Part shown: positions 28,609 to 37,941 of the stretch, piece by piece
How positions within the stretch are numbered: position 1 is the first letter of the stretch
How the letters are laid out: every line of letters begins with the position of its first letter
Source of the DNA: Rhodoblastus sp963748385
Lineage (GTDB): Bacteria; Pseudomonadota; Alphaproteobacteria; Rhizobiales; Beijerinckiaceae
Assembly: GCA_963748385.1 (NCBI GenBank)
Contig: CAVVIQ010000012.1
Span: forward strand, 434,001 to 498,000
DNA: 64,000 bases
Direction of reading: 5' to 3'
Position numbers and translations under genes: made by a program
Notes under the pieces: model-generated
Databases searched by the model: none
Told to the model about the DNA's origin: nothing
What the model saw: the letters and a program-made list of their open reading frames with translations, nothing else

Positions 28609-28821
28609 TTACCCAACGGTTTGCTTGCGCTCGACGGTCGCGGTCAGCTCGGTCACCAGTTCGAAAGTCGATTTCTGCCGCAAATCCATTTCGACAAAAT
28701 GTTGGGACAGGCCGGAAAGGTCATCCTGGGTCGCCCCGACCGTTTTGTCGAGGGACTCGATCGCGGCGTGAAGCCATTCGAGCTTTTCCTCCACGCCCAT
28801 CGCCTTCCAGTCCTTCGCCAT
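28609..28821 (-). CDS. Small conserved hypothetical protein
   Basis: A 70-residue cytoplasmic protein of unknown function. The sequence is helical and amphipathic: KDWKAMGVEEKLEWLHAAIE, followed by DKTVGATQDDLSGLSQHFVE, suggesting a short coiled coil. AGAGGAG lies about 7 nt before the ATG at 28821, supporting a real gene and deciding the start over upstream codons. It is convergent with tspO. Confidence 0.7.
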   Translation of the reverse strand: MAKDWKAMGVEEKLEWLHAAIESLDKTVGATQDDLSGLSQHFVEMDLRQKSTFELVTELTATVERKQTVG

Positions 28822-28918
28822 TGTCACGCTCCTCTCATTCGGGTCAGGCGTCACACCATAGCCGAGCGAGATTAACAATGCACAACCTCAGATTGTAATG
28901 CGGCGGTTTGTTCCAGCT

Positions 28919-29599
28919 TCAGGCCGTCTCGACAATGCCGATCGCAAAACCGTCCCAGCCCTTGGCGCCGACGGTCTGGATCGCGGTGGCCGTCCATCTC
29001 TTCTCGGCGCCGGCGAGATCGAAGAACTTACGCGTGCCGACAATGTCGGGATCGGCGCTTGCCGCGTCGACCACCCGTCCGCCGCGGACCACGTTATCGA
29101 CGACGATCACCGCGCCGACCCTGGCGAGACGCAGGGCCCATTGCAGATAGGCCGGATTGTTGCCCTTGTCGGCGTCGATGAAGATGAAATCGAAAACCGC
29201 GCCTTCCCGTTCGAGCGCCGGCAAGGCGGCGAGCGCTGGCCCGATCCGCAGGTCAAGCTTGGCGCCCTGCCCCGCCGCGAAAATATTTTCGCGCGCAACC
29301 GCCGCGTGGACGGACGAAAATTCCAGCGTGACGATTCTCCCTTCGTCCGGCAGGGCGCGGGCGAGCCAGATGGTGGAATAGCCGCCGAGCGTCCCGATCT
29401 CCAGGATTTTTCGCGCGCCGGCCAGCCGCGCGAGCAGATGCAGCAGCTTGCCCTGCGCCGGCGACACGTCGATGGCCGGCAGACCCGCGGCGCGGTTGCG
29501 CGTCAGCGCGGCGTCGAGCGTTTGATTCAATGGGTCTTCGGCAGGCGACAGCTTCGCGACGATATAAGCGTCAACCTCGCTCCATTTCGTCTCCGTCAT
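28919..29599 (-). CDS. Class I SAM-dependent O-methyltransferase, COMT-like (family 3)
   Basis: A 226-residue methyltransferase of the catechol-O-methyltransferase-like family. SAM-binding motif I is ILEIGTLGGYSTIWLA (about residues 65-80); LEFSSVHAA gives the acidic residue of motif II; the metal-binding Asp lies in FIFIDADKGNN (about 139-149), and a second in VVDNVVRGG. Substrates of such enzymes are hydroxylated aromatics or related compounds; this one is unassigned. It lies upstream of the ccdA gene on the same strand direction set but 82 nt away. Confidence 0.9.
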   Translation of the reverse strand: MTETKWSEVDAYIVAKLSPAEDPLNQTLDAALTRNRAAGLPAIDVSPAQGKLLHLLARLAGARKILEIGTLGGYSTIWLARALPDEGRIVTLEFSSVHAAVARENIFAAGQGAKLDLRIGPALAALPALEREGAVFDFIFIDADKGNNPAYLQWALRLARVGAVIVVDNVVRGGRVVDAASADPDIVGTRKFFDLAGAEKRWTATAIQTVGAKGWDGFAIGIVETA

Positions 29600-29681
29600 A
29601 TCCGCCCCGTCCTGTTCCGGTGGAATGCGGCAGCATTTAACCGGAATAGCGCCGGTCCTGTCGAGCGCGAAAGCTGGCGGC

Positions 29682-30401
29682 TCAAACCGAGGTCGTCAGG
29701 CGGGTCAGCCAGCCGGGCGTGTGGGCGACGGCGAAGCTTTCCAGCCGATGATCCCAGCTGGTCAGGATCAATGCGCCAACCAGGCAAAAGGCCGCGCCGA
29801 ACAGCATTCGCGCCGCCGCTCCGGTAGCCAGGGCCGCGCCGCGTCGCTTGCCAGCGAGACGCCCCACGCCATAGCCGAGGGCCAGCAGCGCGCTCGCCGC
29901 GCCCAGCGCGAACACGCCCATCGACAGCATGGCGAAGGGGAGGCCGCCGCCCCTGGCGGCGAGAAGAAAGGCGGCGGCGAGCGTTGGCCCCGCGCAAGGC
30001 GCCCAGACCAGGGCCAGCAGCGCGCCAGCGGCGGCGTGACCGAGGAGGCCTGCACGCGGAAGGCGGTTTTCCAGGGCGCCGCCCAGCCTTTGCAGCGGCG
30101 CCAGCGCCGCCGCGAATTTATGTCCCAGCGCAGGCGACAGCAAGGCCAGGCCAACGAGCAGAATCGCCACGGCGGCGATCTCGCGCAGATAGGGTCCATC
30201 GCCGAAATCGACGCCAATCGAAGCGAGCAAGCCGCCGACGATTGCAAAAGTCGCGGCCATCCCCGCCGCCAAGGCGAGCGGCGCACGCGGATCCTGCGCC
30301 CGCGCTCCGGCGACGACAATTGGAACCAGGGGCAGAACACAAGGGCTCGCGATCGTCAGGACGCCCGCGGCAAAGGAAAGGGGCAAGGTCCATAGCGACA
30401 T
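29682..30401 (-). CDS. ccdA: CcdA-type cytochrome c biogenesis / thiol-disulfide transporter
   Basis: A 239-residue inner-membrane protein with six predicted helices that carries reducing equivalents from cytoplasmic thioredoxin to the periplasm. The redox cysteines lie in ASPCVLPLVP (about residue 20) and VWAPCAGPTL (about 136), the hallmark pair of CcdA/DsbD. It starts 2 nt after the stop of the upstream secreted thioredoxin-like gene, so the two form an operon: membrane reductant carrier plus periplasmic thioredoxin. Confidence 0.9.
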   Translation of the reverse strand: MSLWTLPLSFAAGVLTIASPCVLPLVPIVVAGARAQDPRAPLALAAGMAATFAIVGGLLASIGVDFGDGPYLREIAAVAILLVGLALLSPALGHKFAAALAPLQRLGGALENRLPRAGLLGHAAAGALLALVWAPCAGPTLAAAFLLAARGGGLPFAMLSMGVFALGAASALLALGYGVGRLAGKRRGAALATGAAARMLFGAAFCLVGALILTSWDHRLESFAVAHTPGWLTRLTTSV

Positions 30402-30403
30402 TG

Positions 30404-30790
30404 CTATGTGGCCTTCATCATGATCGTCATTACGTCTTCCGCGGTCGCGCCCCAGGATTCGCGGGCGATTTCCTTGCCGCCGCGATAGACAATGATGGTC
30501 GCCCGTGGGCTGTGGAGCCGGTTCACGACATCCTTCTGCGCATCGTAATCGACCCGGAAAAAGGTGACGTCGCGATAGGCCGGCTCATTCTTGAGCGAAT
30601 TGATCGTCGAAGCCTGCGCCTGGCAGATCGGACACCAGGAAGCGTACACCTCGACGACGACCGGCGCGCCGGAGGCGATCGCCTTTTGCGCGGCCGCTTG
30701 AGTATAAGGCTGGATTTCAAAGGCCTGCGCGCCGAAGGCGGTCAGCGCGCCGACACAAAGCGCGGCAAGGAAAATGCGGCGATTTTTCAT
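30404..30790 (-). CDS. Periplasmic thioredoxin-like protein
   Basis: A 128-residue protein with a signal peptide (cleavage near Ala-Gln-Ala-Phe at 23) and a thioredoxin fold. The active site is WCPIC (C53, C56), followed by ATIIVYRGGKEI with the Ala-Thr in place of the usual cis-Pro surroundings. Start 30790 (MKNRRIF) has the usual n-region; upstream in-frame codons add non-secretory sequence. Its partner is the CcdA protein encoded 2 nt downstream. It likely reduces or exchanges disulfides in periplasmic proteins such as apocytochromes. Confidence 0.88.
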   Translation of the reverse strand: MKNRRIFLAALCVGALTAFGAQAFEIQPYTQAAAQKAIASGAPVVVEVYASWCPICQAQASTINSLKNEPAYRDVTFFRVDYDAQKDVVNRLHSPRATIIVYRGGKEIARESWGATAEDVMTIMMKAT

Positions 30791-30859
30791 GGCGGCCTCC
30801 AGAACGGCTTTCCCCCCATACGCGTGCAAGAAGGCGATTGTTTCAGAGAAGATGAAAAA

Positions 30860-32182
30860 TCAGTCGGCGAACTCCTTGTTCTCAGCTTCAGCCAGAATTT
30901 CTTCGGAATCCGACGGGCCCGAGAGCGCGGCGTCGAGCCTGTCGCGGTCGAGCTCGCCTTCCCATGCGGAAATGACCACAGTCGCCACGCCATTGCCGAT
31001 GATATTGGTCAACGCGCGGTTCTCGCTCATGAATTTGTCGATGGAAAAGACGATGGCCATGCCGGGAACGAGGCGCGGATCGACGGCGGCGAGGGTCGCG
31101 GCGAGGGTGATGAACCCCGCGCCGGTGACGCCCGAAGCCCCCTTGGAGGTCAGCATGGCGACGGCGACAATGATCAGCTGCTGTTTGAGGTCCAGTGGAA
31201 TGTTCAGCGCCTGGGCGATGAACAGGGTCGCCAGGGTCATGTAGATATTGGTGCCGTCGAGATTGAATGAATAGCCGGTCGGCACGACCAGGCCGACGAC
31301 GGAGCGCGAGCAGCCAAGATTTTCCAGCTTGGCCATCAATTGCGGCAAGGCGCTCTCCGACGACGAGGTGCCGAGCACGATCAGCAGTTCGTCCTTGATA
31401 TAAAGCAGGAATTTGAGGATCGAGAAGCCGGTGAAGCGCGCGATAAGCCCCAACACCAGGAAGATGAACAGCGCCGAGGTGAAATAGAAGGTCGCGATCA
31501 GGCCGAACAGGCTGCCCAGCACGGTCGGGCCATATTTGCCGACGGTAAAGGCCATGGCGCCGAAGGCCCCGAGCGGCGCGGCCTTCATGACGATGCCGAT
31601 GACGCCGAACATCGCCATGGCGACCTCGTCGATCAGCCGCCGCAAAGACGCCGCGCGCTCGCCCATCGCCATCATGGCGAAGCCCATCAGGATCGAGAAC
31701 AACAAAACCTGGAGTATGTCGCCCCTGGCGAAGGCGCCGACCACCGAATCGGGAATGATGTTGACCAGGAAATCGACGGTGGAAAGATGCTCTTTCGAGA
31801 ATTTGGCGACCGCCGCCGCGTCGGCGTGGCCGCCGAAGCCCGCGCCGGGCTGCACGACATTGCCAACGATCAGGCCGATGGCGAGCGCGAAGGTCGAGAC
31901 AATTTCAAAATAGACCAGAGCCTTGACGCCGACCCGGCCGACCTTTCTGGCGTCCTGAATATGGGCGATTCCGGTCGAGACCGTGCAGAAGATGATCGGT
32001 GCGATCACCATCTTGATCAGCTTGATGAAGCCGGCGCCCAAAGCCTCGACGCCCGGCGTCGTCGCAAAGCCCGGAAAGGCCATGCCGACCACGACGCCCA
32101 GCGCGATGGCGAACAGCACCTGGGCGTAAAGCTGGCGATAGAGCGGCTTTTTCGCCGGCGGCGCGGCTTCGGCGCTGTTCAT
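30860..32182 (-). CDS. dctA: C4-dicarboxylate/proton symporter DctA (DAACS family)
   Basis: A 440-residue inner-membrane transporter for succinate, fumarate and malate. It has about eight helices plus two re-entrant loops. The serine-rich loop LGTSSSESALPQL (about residues 266-278) and the substrate-binding NLDGTNIYMTLATLFIAQA (about 311-329) are visible. No dctBD sensor/regulator pair is nearby. It lies between the thioredoxin operon and a CBS-domain gene on the same strand. Confidence 0.94.
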   Translation of the reverse strand: MNSAEAAPPAKKPLYRQLYAQVLFAIALGVVVGMAFPGFATTPGVEALGAGFIKLIKMVIAPIIFCTVSTGIAHIQDARKVGRVGVKALVYFEIVSTFALAIGLIVGNVVQPGAGFGGHADAAAVAKFSKEHLSTVDFLVNIIPDSVVGAFARGDILQVLLFSILMGFAMMAMGERAASLRRLIDEVAMAMFGVIGIVMKAAPLGAFGAMAFTVGKYGPTVLGSLFGLIATFYFTSALFIFLVLGLIARFTGFSILKFLLYIKDELLIVLGTSSSESALPQLMAKLENLGCSRSVVGLVVPTGYSFNLDGTNIYMTLATLFIAQALNIPLDLKQQLIIVAVAMLTSKGASGVTGAGFITLAATLAAVDPRLVPGMAIVFSIDKFMSENRALTNIIGNGVATVVISAWEGELDRDRLDAALSGPSDSEEILAEAENKEFAD

Positions 32183-32205
32183 TCTTCAGGGCCTCCTCAG
32201 GCGTT

Positions 32206-33237
32206 TCAGCGTCCCCATACCAGCGACAATTCGACGTCGCCGGGAAAACCGTCAGGGAAGGTCGCGATCCGCGCCGAAAGACCGAAGCCCAGCGGCCGCA
32301 ACTCCTTGTCCCAGCGCCGGTAGAAATCCGCCGCCTTGCCGCACAGGCTTCTTGGCCATTCGGGATCGGGCAGGTTGATCATGCGCCCGTCGTCGTTGCA
32401 AAGCGCCGCGGGAAAGACCAGAGCGGCGACCCCCGCTTCGCCGCGGCTCGCCGCCTCGCGCGCCAAAGCCACCAGATGGGCGAGTTCGCCATCGGTGAAC
32501 TTTTCCGCCAATAGCTTCCGGACCACATCATCGCGTTTTTCATGCGCCAGCCGCAACGCGTCCTCGCGCATTTTCGACTTGTTGCGCTCGAAGGCGTTCA
32601 CCAGCTCCTTGAGGCTGGCGGCGGTGATCGCGCCTTCGGGAACCGGCGCCGGCGCGGGCGCCGGAGACGCTGGAGGCCGCGGCTTCGCCACACCAGGGCG
32701 AATGTAGTTGCAGGCGGCTTCCAAAGCCTCCGCCGTCACCGGCGTCGCCGGCCGGCCAAAATCCGGCGCGAAGAATCGCAGCAGATCGGCGCGGGTGATC
32801 ACGCCGACGAGCTTGTCCTCCCGCGTGACCAGGACGCGCTTGACCCGATGCGCCGTCATCAGGTCTGCGACTTCGGCGAGCGAGGCCTGCTCATCGACGA
32901 AGAGCCCCGGCCTGGACATGACCTGGCGCACGGTCTCGCCCGCGCGCTCCAGCGCGTCGAGATATTCCGCGGCGATATCCTGCCCGCCGGCCAGAATCTC
33001 CACCCAGGCTTCGCGCTGCCTCTGGCGCGTTATTGCGTCGGAAAAGCGGAAATCGCTTTCGCTGACGACGCCGAGGGGGCGTCCGTCGCGATCGACCACC
33101 GGCAGGCCGCTGACATGGAGCCGCAGCATTTCTTTCGCCGCCGCGCGCGCCGAATCGTCCGGGCCGACAGTGACGACCGGCGAGGTCATCGCGTCGCCGG
33201 CGTGTTTGTCCTCGATGGAGCGAGCAATGTCCAACAC
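32206..33237 (-). CDS. CBS-domain protein with an unnamed C-terminal domain
   Basis: A 343-residue cytoplasmic protein. Residues 8-60 and 105-165 are a CBS pair (MTSPVVTVGPDDSARAA; HVSGLPVVDRDGRPLGVVSE; VKRVLVTREDKLVGVITRAD), which usually binds adenine nucleotides. A proline/alanine linker (about 183-200) and a helix follow. Residues 249-343 form a domain that also ends the 158-residue protein at 47848-48324: 30 of 63 aligned residues are identical, including LCxDxGRxIN, WP, PLG and PDGxPGD. Function is unknown. The CBS part may sense energy state and control this domain. Confidence 0.85.
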   Translation of the reverse strand: MLDIARSIEDKHAGDAMTSPVVTVGPDDSARAAAKEMLRLHVSGLPVVDRDGRPLGVVSESDFRFSDAITRQRQREAWVEILAGGQDIAAEYLDALERAGETVRQVMSRPGLFVDEQASLAEVADLMTAHRVKRVLVTREDKLVGVITRADLLRFFAPDFGRPATPVTAEALEAACNYIRPGVAKPRPPASPAPAPAPVPEGAITAASLKELVNAFERNKSKMREDALRLAHEKRDDVVRKLLAEKFTDGELAHLVALAREAASRGEAGVAALVFPAALCNDDGRMINLPDPEWPRSLCGKAADFYRRWDKELRPLGFGLSARIATFPDGFPGDVELSLVWGR

Positions 33238-33318
33238 GGCGGCCTCTTGTCTCGTTACAGCGAAATTCGCCCAGGCTTCGGGCTGGATTATACGTCCGTC
33301 ACGCGAAAGGGGAATGGT

Positions 33319-34302
33319 TCAGGCGCCCCCGCTCGCGACAAGGCCGGCGAGCAGCGAGACGCCGAGGCCGAGCACGACGCAGGCCGCCGCGACTTCGACC
33401 AGCCGCCCGAAAATTTCGGCGCCACGGCGCCGTGCGCCAAGCATGCGCGTCGCCGCGTTCTTGGCCAGAACGGCGCTCGCCGCGAGCGCCGCCGTGGTCA
33501 GAGCCGTTCCCGCCGCCATGGCGAAAGTCGCCCAGACGCCGATCGCGAAAACATTCTGCGCGGCGGCGAAGACCAGAACCAGCAGCGCGCCCGAACACGG
33601 GCGCGAGCCGGCGGCGAAAACGGTCGCCACGCCCTGGCGCCACGAGAAATCCCCGCCGAGCCGGCTCGGATCGGGCGCGACGCAATGGGCGCAATCGGGG
33701 CCATGGGAAAGCGGTTGCGACGCGTCGTCGCAACGGAAACGATCGGAGAGCGGTATCGGCGGCGCGCGCAATGCGGCGTACAGCCCCGCGCTTTTGCGCC
33801 AGACCAGCCAAAAACCGAGCGCGGCGATGAAGATATAGGCCGCGACCTCCACCATATGGGTCGCGGCGATCATTTTCGTCGCCGTCGCGCCGAGCAGGAT
33901 CGAGGCGATCCCGACAATGGCGATCGCCACGATCGCCTGCAACAAAGCGGCCAGACCCGCGAGAACCATGCCGCGCCGCAAGGCCTTTTCATTGGCGAGC
34001 ATATAACTCGCGATCACCGCCTTGCCGTGGCCCGGCCCGGCGGCGTGGAAAATTCCATAGGCGAAAGCGACCGCCGCGAGCGAGACCGCCGCCAAAGGAC
34101 TGGCCCGCGCCGCCTCCACCGCCTGTTTCAGCGCCTCGTAGAAATGGGCCTGCTCCTGCAGCAGCCACAGGCCGACGCGCCCGACATCGCCGACGGCTCC
34201 CTCGTTCACCCCGAGCGAAAAGGGATTTTGCCGCGCGAATTGCGCGGCGGCCGGCGCGCTGGAAAAGCCAAAAAACACGAGGGAGTACAGGACCCGCTTC
34301 AT
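33319..34302 (-). CDS. NicO-type nickel/cobalt transporter
   Basis: A 327-residue protein with a signal-like N-terminus and six to seven membrane segments. It carries the NicO/RcnA signature HAAGPGHGKAVIASY (about residues 86-100) and GSRPCSGALLVLVFA (about 234-248); a loop with HGPDCAHC could bind metal. In Alphaproteobacteria this gene paired with DUF1007 is proposed to take up or export Ni or Co. Its ATG overlaps the DUF1007 stop (ATGA), so both are co-translated. Confidence 0.88.
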   Translation of the reverse strand: MKRVLYSLVFFGFSSAPAAAQFARQNPFSLGVNEGAVGDVGRVGLWLLQEQAHFYEALKQAVEAARASPLAAVSLAAVAFAYGIFHAAGPGHGKAVIASYMLANEKALRRGMVLAGLAALLQAIVAIAIVGIASILLGATATKMIAATHMVEVAAYIFIAALGFWLVWRKSAGLYAALRAPPIPLSDRFRCDDASQPLSHGPDCAHCVAPDPSRLGGDFSWRQGVATVFAAGSRPCSGALLVLVFAAAQNVFAIGVWATFAMAAGTALTTAALAASAVLAKNAATRMLGARRRGAEIFGRLVEVAAACVVLGLGVSLLAGLVASGGA

Positions 34303-34949
34303 GGGCAGGCCACGATCGAGCGCGGCGCCATTTTGATGCCGAAATCCGCGCCAGGCGAGAGACCGGAAAAGAAGCTTTCGCCGAGCTTTTTGGTGTCGGG
34401 CTCGTTGAGGGGATCGGGCCGCATATTGGTCACCGAACAGCCGGCGGGCGCGTTCTGCAAGGTGACGGGATTATCCTTGGCCAGTTCGAAATCGACGAAA
34501 TAGGTCGGATCATAGACCATGAAGACGAAGGGTTTTTTCGCCGAGACCGGTTCTTTCAGCGGCAGAGTGAAGCGCAGGGTCACGATCTTCTTGGCGTCGG
34601 CGGTCAGCTCGTAATCCTTCGGCGGGCCGAATTCGTAATAATGCGGGCCGGCCTTGGCGACGGTGAAATATTGGAAATCCTTGAGCGACTCGACATTGGT
34701 CTTGGCGAGCGGCGCCAACTCCTCTCTGGTCGGCGGCTTGCCGTCCTTGCCAAGGCCCTGGGTTGCGAAGGCGGAATACATTTCGTCAAACGTCCACGCA
34801 TGGCGGAAACCGACGATCTTGCCGTCTGGCCCGAACAGGATTTTTTCCTTGGCGGTGACCCAGACATGGGGATGGGCGAAAACCGGCGTCGAAAACAGGA
34901 GCGCCGGCAGAAGCCACGCCGCGGTCAAGAATTTCCGTTTTTCTCCCAA
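34299..34949 (-). CDS. DUF1007 family periplasmic protein
   Basis: A 216-residue secreted protein of DUF1007, nearly always encoded beside NicO transporters. The signal peptide ends near VFAHPHVW, so the mature N-terminus would start with histidines (HPHVW), a potential Ni/Co ligand. TTG at 34949 is chosen because GGAG lies 7 nt upstream; TTG 34997 is a longer alternative. It probably passes metal to the partner transporter encoded with a 4-nt overlap. Confidence 0.85.
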   Translation of the reverse strand: MGEKRKFLTAAWLLPALLFSTPVFAHPHVWVTAKEKILFGPDGKIVGFRHAWTFDEMYSAFATQGLGKDGKPPTREELAPLAKTNVESLKDFQYFTVAKAGPHYYEFGPPKDYELTADAKKIVTLRFTLPLKEPVSAKKPFVFMVYDPTYFVDFELAKDNPVTLQNAPAGCSVTNMRPDPLNEPDTKKLGESFFSGLSPGADFGIKMAPRSIVACP

Positions 34950-35200
34950 AGAATCGCTCCGGCGGCCTTGCGCGCTTTTTCTACACCAAACGCGCAAGTC
35001 TGGCGAAAGCGAGGCGGCGGCGCGGCGCGGCGGCGGCTGGCGAGAGCGCGCCCCGCCAGCCGGGTTCCGTTGACATTTTACTCAATCCCCTTTTCCGACC
35101 CCTTTTTGGCGGGCGCGCGCATCGCAGGCAAAATGACAACATGACGCCAAATAGGGATTCAATCACGTGTCACCGTGACCTAACTGAAATCGCAGCGTTT

Positions 35201-35232
35201 TTGACATTTACACTAAAGTTCGAGCTTAGATA
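35201..35232 (+). promoter_or_regulatory. Sigma-70-type promoter candidate for the Gly/Arg-rich gene
   Basis: A perfect -35 TTGACA (35201-35206) followed by an AT-rich region with CTTAGA (35225-35230, 18-nt spacing) as best -10. It lies about 70 nt before the start at 35304. The divergent gap 34950-35303 (354 nt) otherwise shows no gene. Confidence 0.45.
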
Positions 35233-35303
35233 AAATTCAGACGGTTGAAACAAATCGCGACCCTGTTCAGTTGTTCAGACGAAGCAACACCGGGAGGCTC
35301 AAA

Positions 35304-35762
35304 ATGCTCATGAATCGGCTCGCCTTTTATGCTTTCGCGTTCGCGCTGGCTTTCGCAAACTTCAATCCCGCCCGGGCCCTTCCGGTCTCGGCTTCCGACA
35401 TCGGGGCCTCCGCCCCAACGCCGCAATTGGAACTGGTGCGGCGCGGCGGCGGCGGACGCGGAGGCGCCGGCTTCCATCGCGGAGGCGGCGGCTTCAATCG
35501 CGGCGCTGGCGTGGCGCACCGCGGTTACGGCGTTCGCGGCGGCGGCATGCGGGCAGGATATGGCGCACGTGCTGGCTATCGCGCCGGATATCGAGGCGGC
35601 TATGGCGTTGGAGCCCGAGGGGCGTATCGGGTCGGCGGACGCTATTACGGCGGCGTTTGGTACGGCACTGGACGACGCTGGTATGGCGGACGGTGGTGGC
35701 CCTATGGGGTAGGCGGCTGTTGGAGGCCGAGCCCCATCGGATACGTCTGGATTTGCGGGTAA
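35304..35762 (+). CDS. Secreted Gly/Arg/Tyr-rich repeat protein
   Basis: A 152-residue protein with a signal peptide (residues 1-27, ending near Ala-Arg-Ala-Leu). The rest is low complexity: RRGGGGRGGAGFHRGGGG, then GYR/GYG repeats and a Trp/Tyr-rich end (RRWYGGRWWPYG) with two cysteines. Composition recalls sulfur-globule-like and other structural envelope proteins, but no domain is recognised. GGGAGG precedes the ATG at 35304 by 6 nt, deciding the start. A promoter candidate lies 70 nt upstream. Confidence 0.75.
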   Translation: MLMNRLAFYAFAFALAFANFNPARALPVSASDIGASAPTPQLELVRRGGGGRGGAGFHRGGGGFNRGAGVAHRGYGVRGGGMRAGYGARAGYRAGYRGGYGVGARGAYRVGGRYYGGVWYGTGRRWYGGRWWPYGVGGCWRPSPIGYVWICG

Positions 35763-35818
35763 GCGCCGTCAAGAGAGGAAGAGGCGCCCGTTCTGCGGAG
35801 GGGCGCCTGTCCGCCTGC

Positions 35819-37252
35819 TTACCGCACCAGAATGTTGCGGAACTGCCAGGGGTCGCTTTCGTCGATGTCTTCGGGGAAGAAGCCGGGGCGGCCCTGGAGT
35901 GGCGTCCAGTCGGTATAGGCGCCGATCATCGGTCCGAGATAGGGCGTCTGGATTTCGAGGCAGCGCTTGTAATCGAGTTCGTCGGCTTCCAGAACGCCCT
36001 CGGTGGGGTTTTCGAGCGCATAGACCATGCCCGCCAGCACGGCGGAAGACACCTGAAGGCCGGTGGCGTTCTGGTAGGGGCACAAGCTTCGCGTTTCCTC
36101 GACCGACAGCTGCGAGCCGTACCAATAGGCGCCCTTGGCGTGGCCGAACAGCAGCACGCCCAGTTCGTCAATGCCATCCACGATCTCGTGTTCGTCGAGA
36201 ATGTGGATCTTCTCCTGCGCCTTGCCGCCCGCGCCGAACATTTCATGCAGCGACAGCACCGCGTCGTCGGCCGGGTGATAGGCGTAATGGCAGGTCGGGC
36301 GATAAACGACCTCACCCTTGTCATTGCGCGCGGTGAAATAATCGGCGATCGAGATCGACTCGTTGTGGGTGACGAGGAAGCCATATTGGGGGCCGGGCGT
36401 CGGGGTCCAGCTGCGCACGCGGGTGTTGGCGCCCGGCTGCAGTAGATAGATCGCGGCGCCGCAGCCGAATTTGTGGGTGCGGCCGTTGTCCGGCATCCAG
36501 GTCTCATGGGTGCCCCAGCCGAGCTCCGCCGGCTGCAGGCCTTCCGAGACAAAGCCTTCCACCGACCAGGTGTTGACGAAGACGCCGCGCGGCTTGGGAT
36601 TCTTGGCGCGCTGGGTGTCGCGCTCGGCGATATGGATTCCCTTGATCCCGAGACGGTGGCTCAGCGCCGCCCATTCCTCGCGGGTTTTCGGTTCCGGCGC
36701 CGTGTCGCCAAGATCGGCGGCGAGATTGACCAGAGCCTGTTTCACGAACCAGGACACCATGCCGGGATTGGCGCCGCAGCAGGAAATGGCGGTCGTCCCG
36801 CCGGGGTTCTTGCGGCGCGATTCCAGCACCGTCTCGCGCAGGGCGTAATTGGAGCGATTTTCCGGGCCGAGGTGCTTGTCGAAGTAAAAACCGGCCCAGG
36901 GCTCGACCACGGTGTCGATGTAAAGCGCGCCGATCTCGCGGCACAATTCCATGATCGCCAGCGACGAGGTGTCCACAGACAGATTGACGCAGAACCCCTG
37001 GCCGCCGCCACGGGTCAGCAGCGGCGTGAGCAGCTCGCGGTAATTGTCCTTGGTGACGCCGGCCTTGATGAATTCGTAGCCGCGCACGTCCACCAGTTCC
37101 CGATCGACATCGGTCGGATCGATCACGACGAGGCGTTTCCTGTCGAATTCGAAATGCCGCTCGATCAGCGGCAGCGCGCCCTTGCCGATGGAGCCGAAGC
37201 CAATCATCACGATCGGGCCGGAAATGCGGCCATGAACGGGCCAGTCAGTCAT
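35819..37252 (-). CDS. hss: Homospermidine synthase
   Basis: Makes sym-homospermidine from two putrescines (or putrescine and spermidine) using NAD+ in the cytoplasm. The N-terminal Rossmann motif is MIGFGSIGKGALPLIERH (about residues 17-34); the central CCGANPGMVSWFVKQAL (about 158-174) and ENPTEGVLEADELD near the end are typical of bacterial HSS. The length, 477 residues, is normal. The start at 37252 is supported by AAGGTGAC upstream. Its substrate would come from the ornithine decarboxylase encoded 1.3 kb upstream on the same strand. Confidence 0.95.
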   Translation of the reverse strand: MTDWPVHGRISGPIVMIGFGSIGKGALPLIERHFEFDRKRLVVIDPTDVDRELVDVRGYEFIKAGVTKDNYRELLTPLLTRGGGQGFCVNLSVDTSSLAIMELCREIGALYIDTVVEPWAGFYFDKHLGPENRSNYALRETVLESRRKNPGGTTAISCCGANPGMVSWFVKQALVNLAADLGDTAPEPKTREEWAALSHRLGIKGIHIAERDTQRAKNPKPRGVFVNTWSVEGFVSEGLQPAELGWGTHETWMPDNGRTHKFGCGAAIYLLQPGANTRVRSWTPTPGPQYGFLVTHNESISIADYFTARNDKGEVVYRPTCHYAYHPADDAVLSLHEMFGAGGKAQEKIHILDEHEIVDGIDELGVLLFGHAKGAYWYGSQLSVEETRSLCPYQNATGLQVSSAVLAGMVYALENPTEGVLEADELDYKRCLEIQTPYLGPMIGAYTDWTPLQGRPGFFPEDIDESDPWQFRNILVR

Positions 37253-37347
37253 GATGTCACCTTGAGAGATTCGGGGAAATTCCGTGGCCGTCTGGCCCTT
37301 GCCGGGGTTAGTGGCAAAGCCCGGGCTTGAGGTCAAGTTCGGGCGTT

Positions 37348-37818
37348 TCACTCGTCGTCGGTTCGGCCCTGACGGTCGAGGACGGCGAGCAGCCGTCCCG
37401 CGCCGAAACGGTCGGCGCGGTCGAGTTCATGCGCCTTGGCCAGCATTTCCCGCCCGCCTGCGACGTCGCCGCCGCGCGCGCGGCAATAGCCCAGCGCGAT
37501 CAGCGCCTGGAGATAGCGGCGCGGCGCGAAATCGAGGCTGGAGAAGCCGGCGCTCTCGGGCGCGACGGCGCGCCAGTCGCGTGCGACGCCGAGGTCGTCG
37601 GCGAAACGGCCCAGCAGCCATTCGGCATGAAGCGCGGCCTGATCGAGCCGGTGATTGTAAAGGTAGAACTTATAGGCTCCCATCCGCGCCCCCATGTCCT
37701 CCGGCGCCAGAGCCAGAGCCTTTTCCACCGCCTCGAGCGACGCGGCGAAGTCCGAGCGCGCGTGACGCGCGCCTTCGAGAATTTGTTCGACGCCGGAAAA
37801 GTCTTCGTTTGCGGACAT
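37348..37818 (-). CDS. TPR-like hypothetical protein of the polyamine cluster
   Basis: A 156-residue cytoplasmic protein made of helical pairs resembling tetratricopeptide repeats (for example EAVEKALALAPEDMGARMGA, then LDQAALHAEWLLGRF, then AGGREMLAKAHELD). The function is unknown. Start 37818 has AAAGGTGAC directly upstream, which excludes longer in-frame starts. It lies between the GNAT gene and hss on the same strand, so it may belong to the polyamine operon. Confidence 0.75.
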   Translation of the reverse strand: MSANEDFSGVEQILEGARHARSDFAASLEAVEKALALAPEDMGARMGAYKFYLYNHRLDQAALHAEWLLGRFADDLGVARDWRAVAPESAGFSSLDFAPRRYLQALIALGYCRARGGDVAGGREMLAKAHELDRADRFGAGRLLAVLDRQGRTDDE

Positions 37819-37941
37819 GTCACCTTTACGACAAAGAGCGGGGCCTGTTGCCAGCGAAGCAGGAAACGGGCCGACACGGGAGACTTTGCCCAAGTTTCGA
37901 GACGGCGATCCGTGGCGCCAGTTCGCGACCGCTATTCTGGA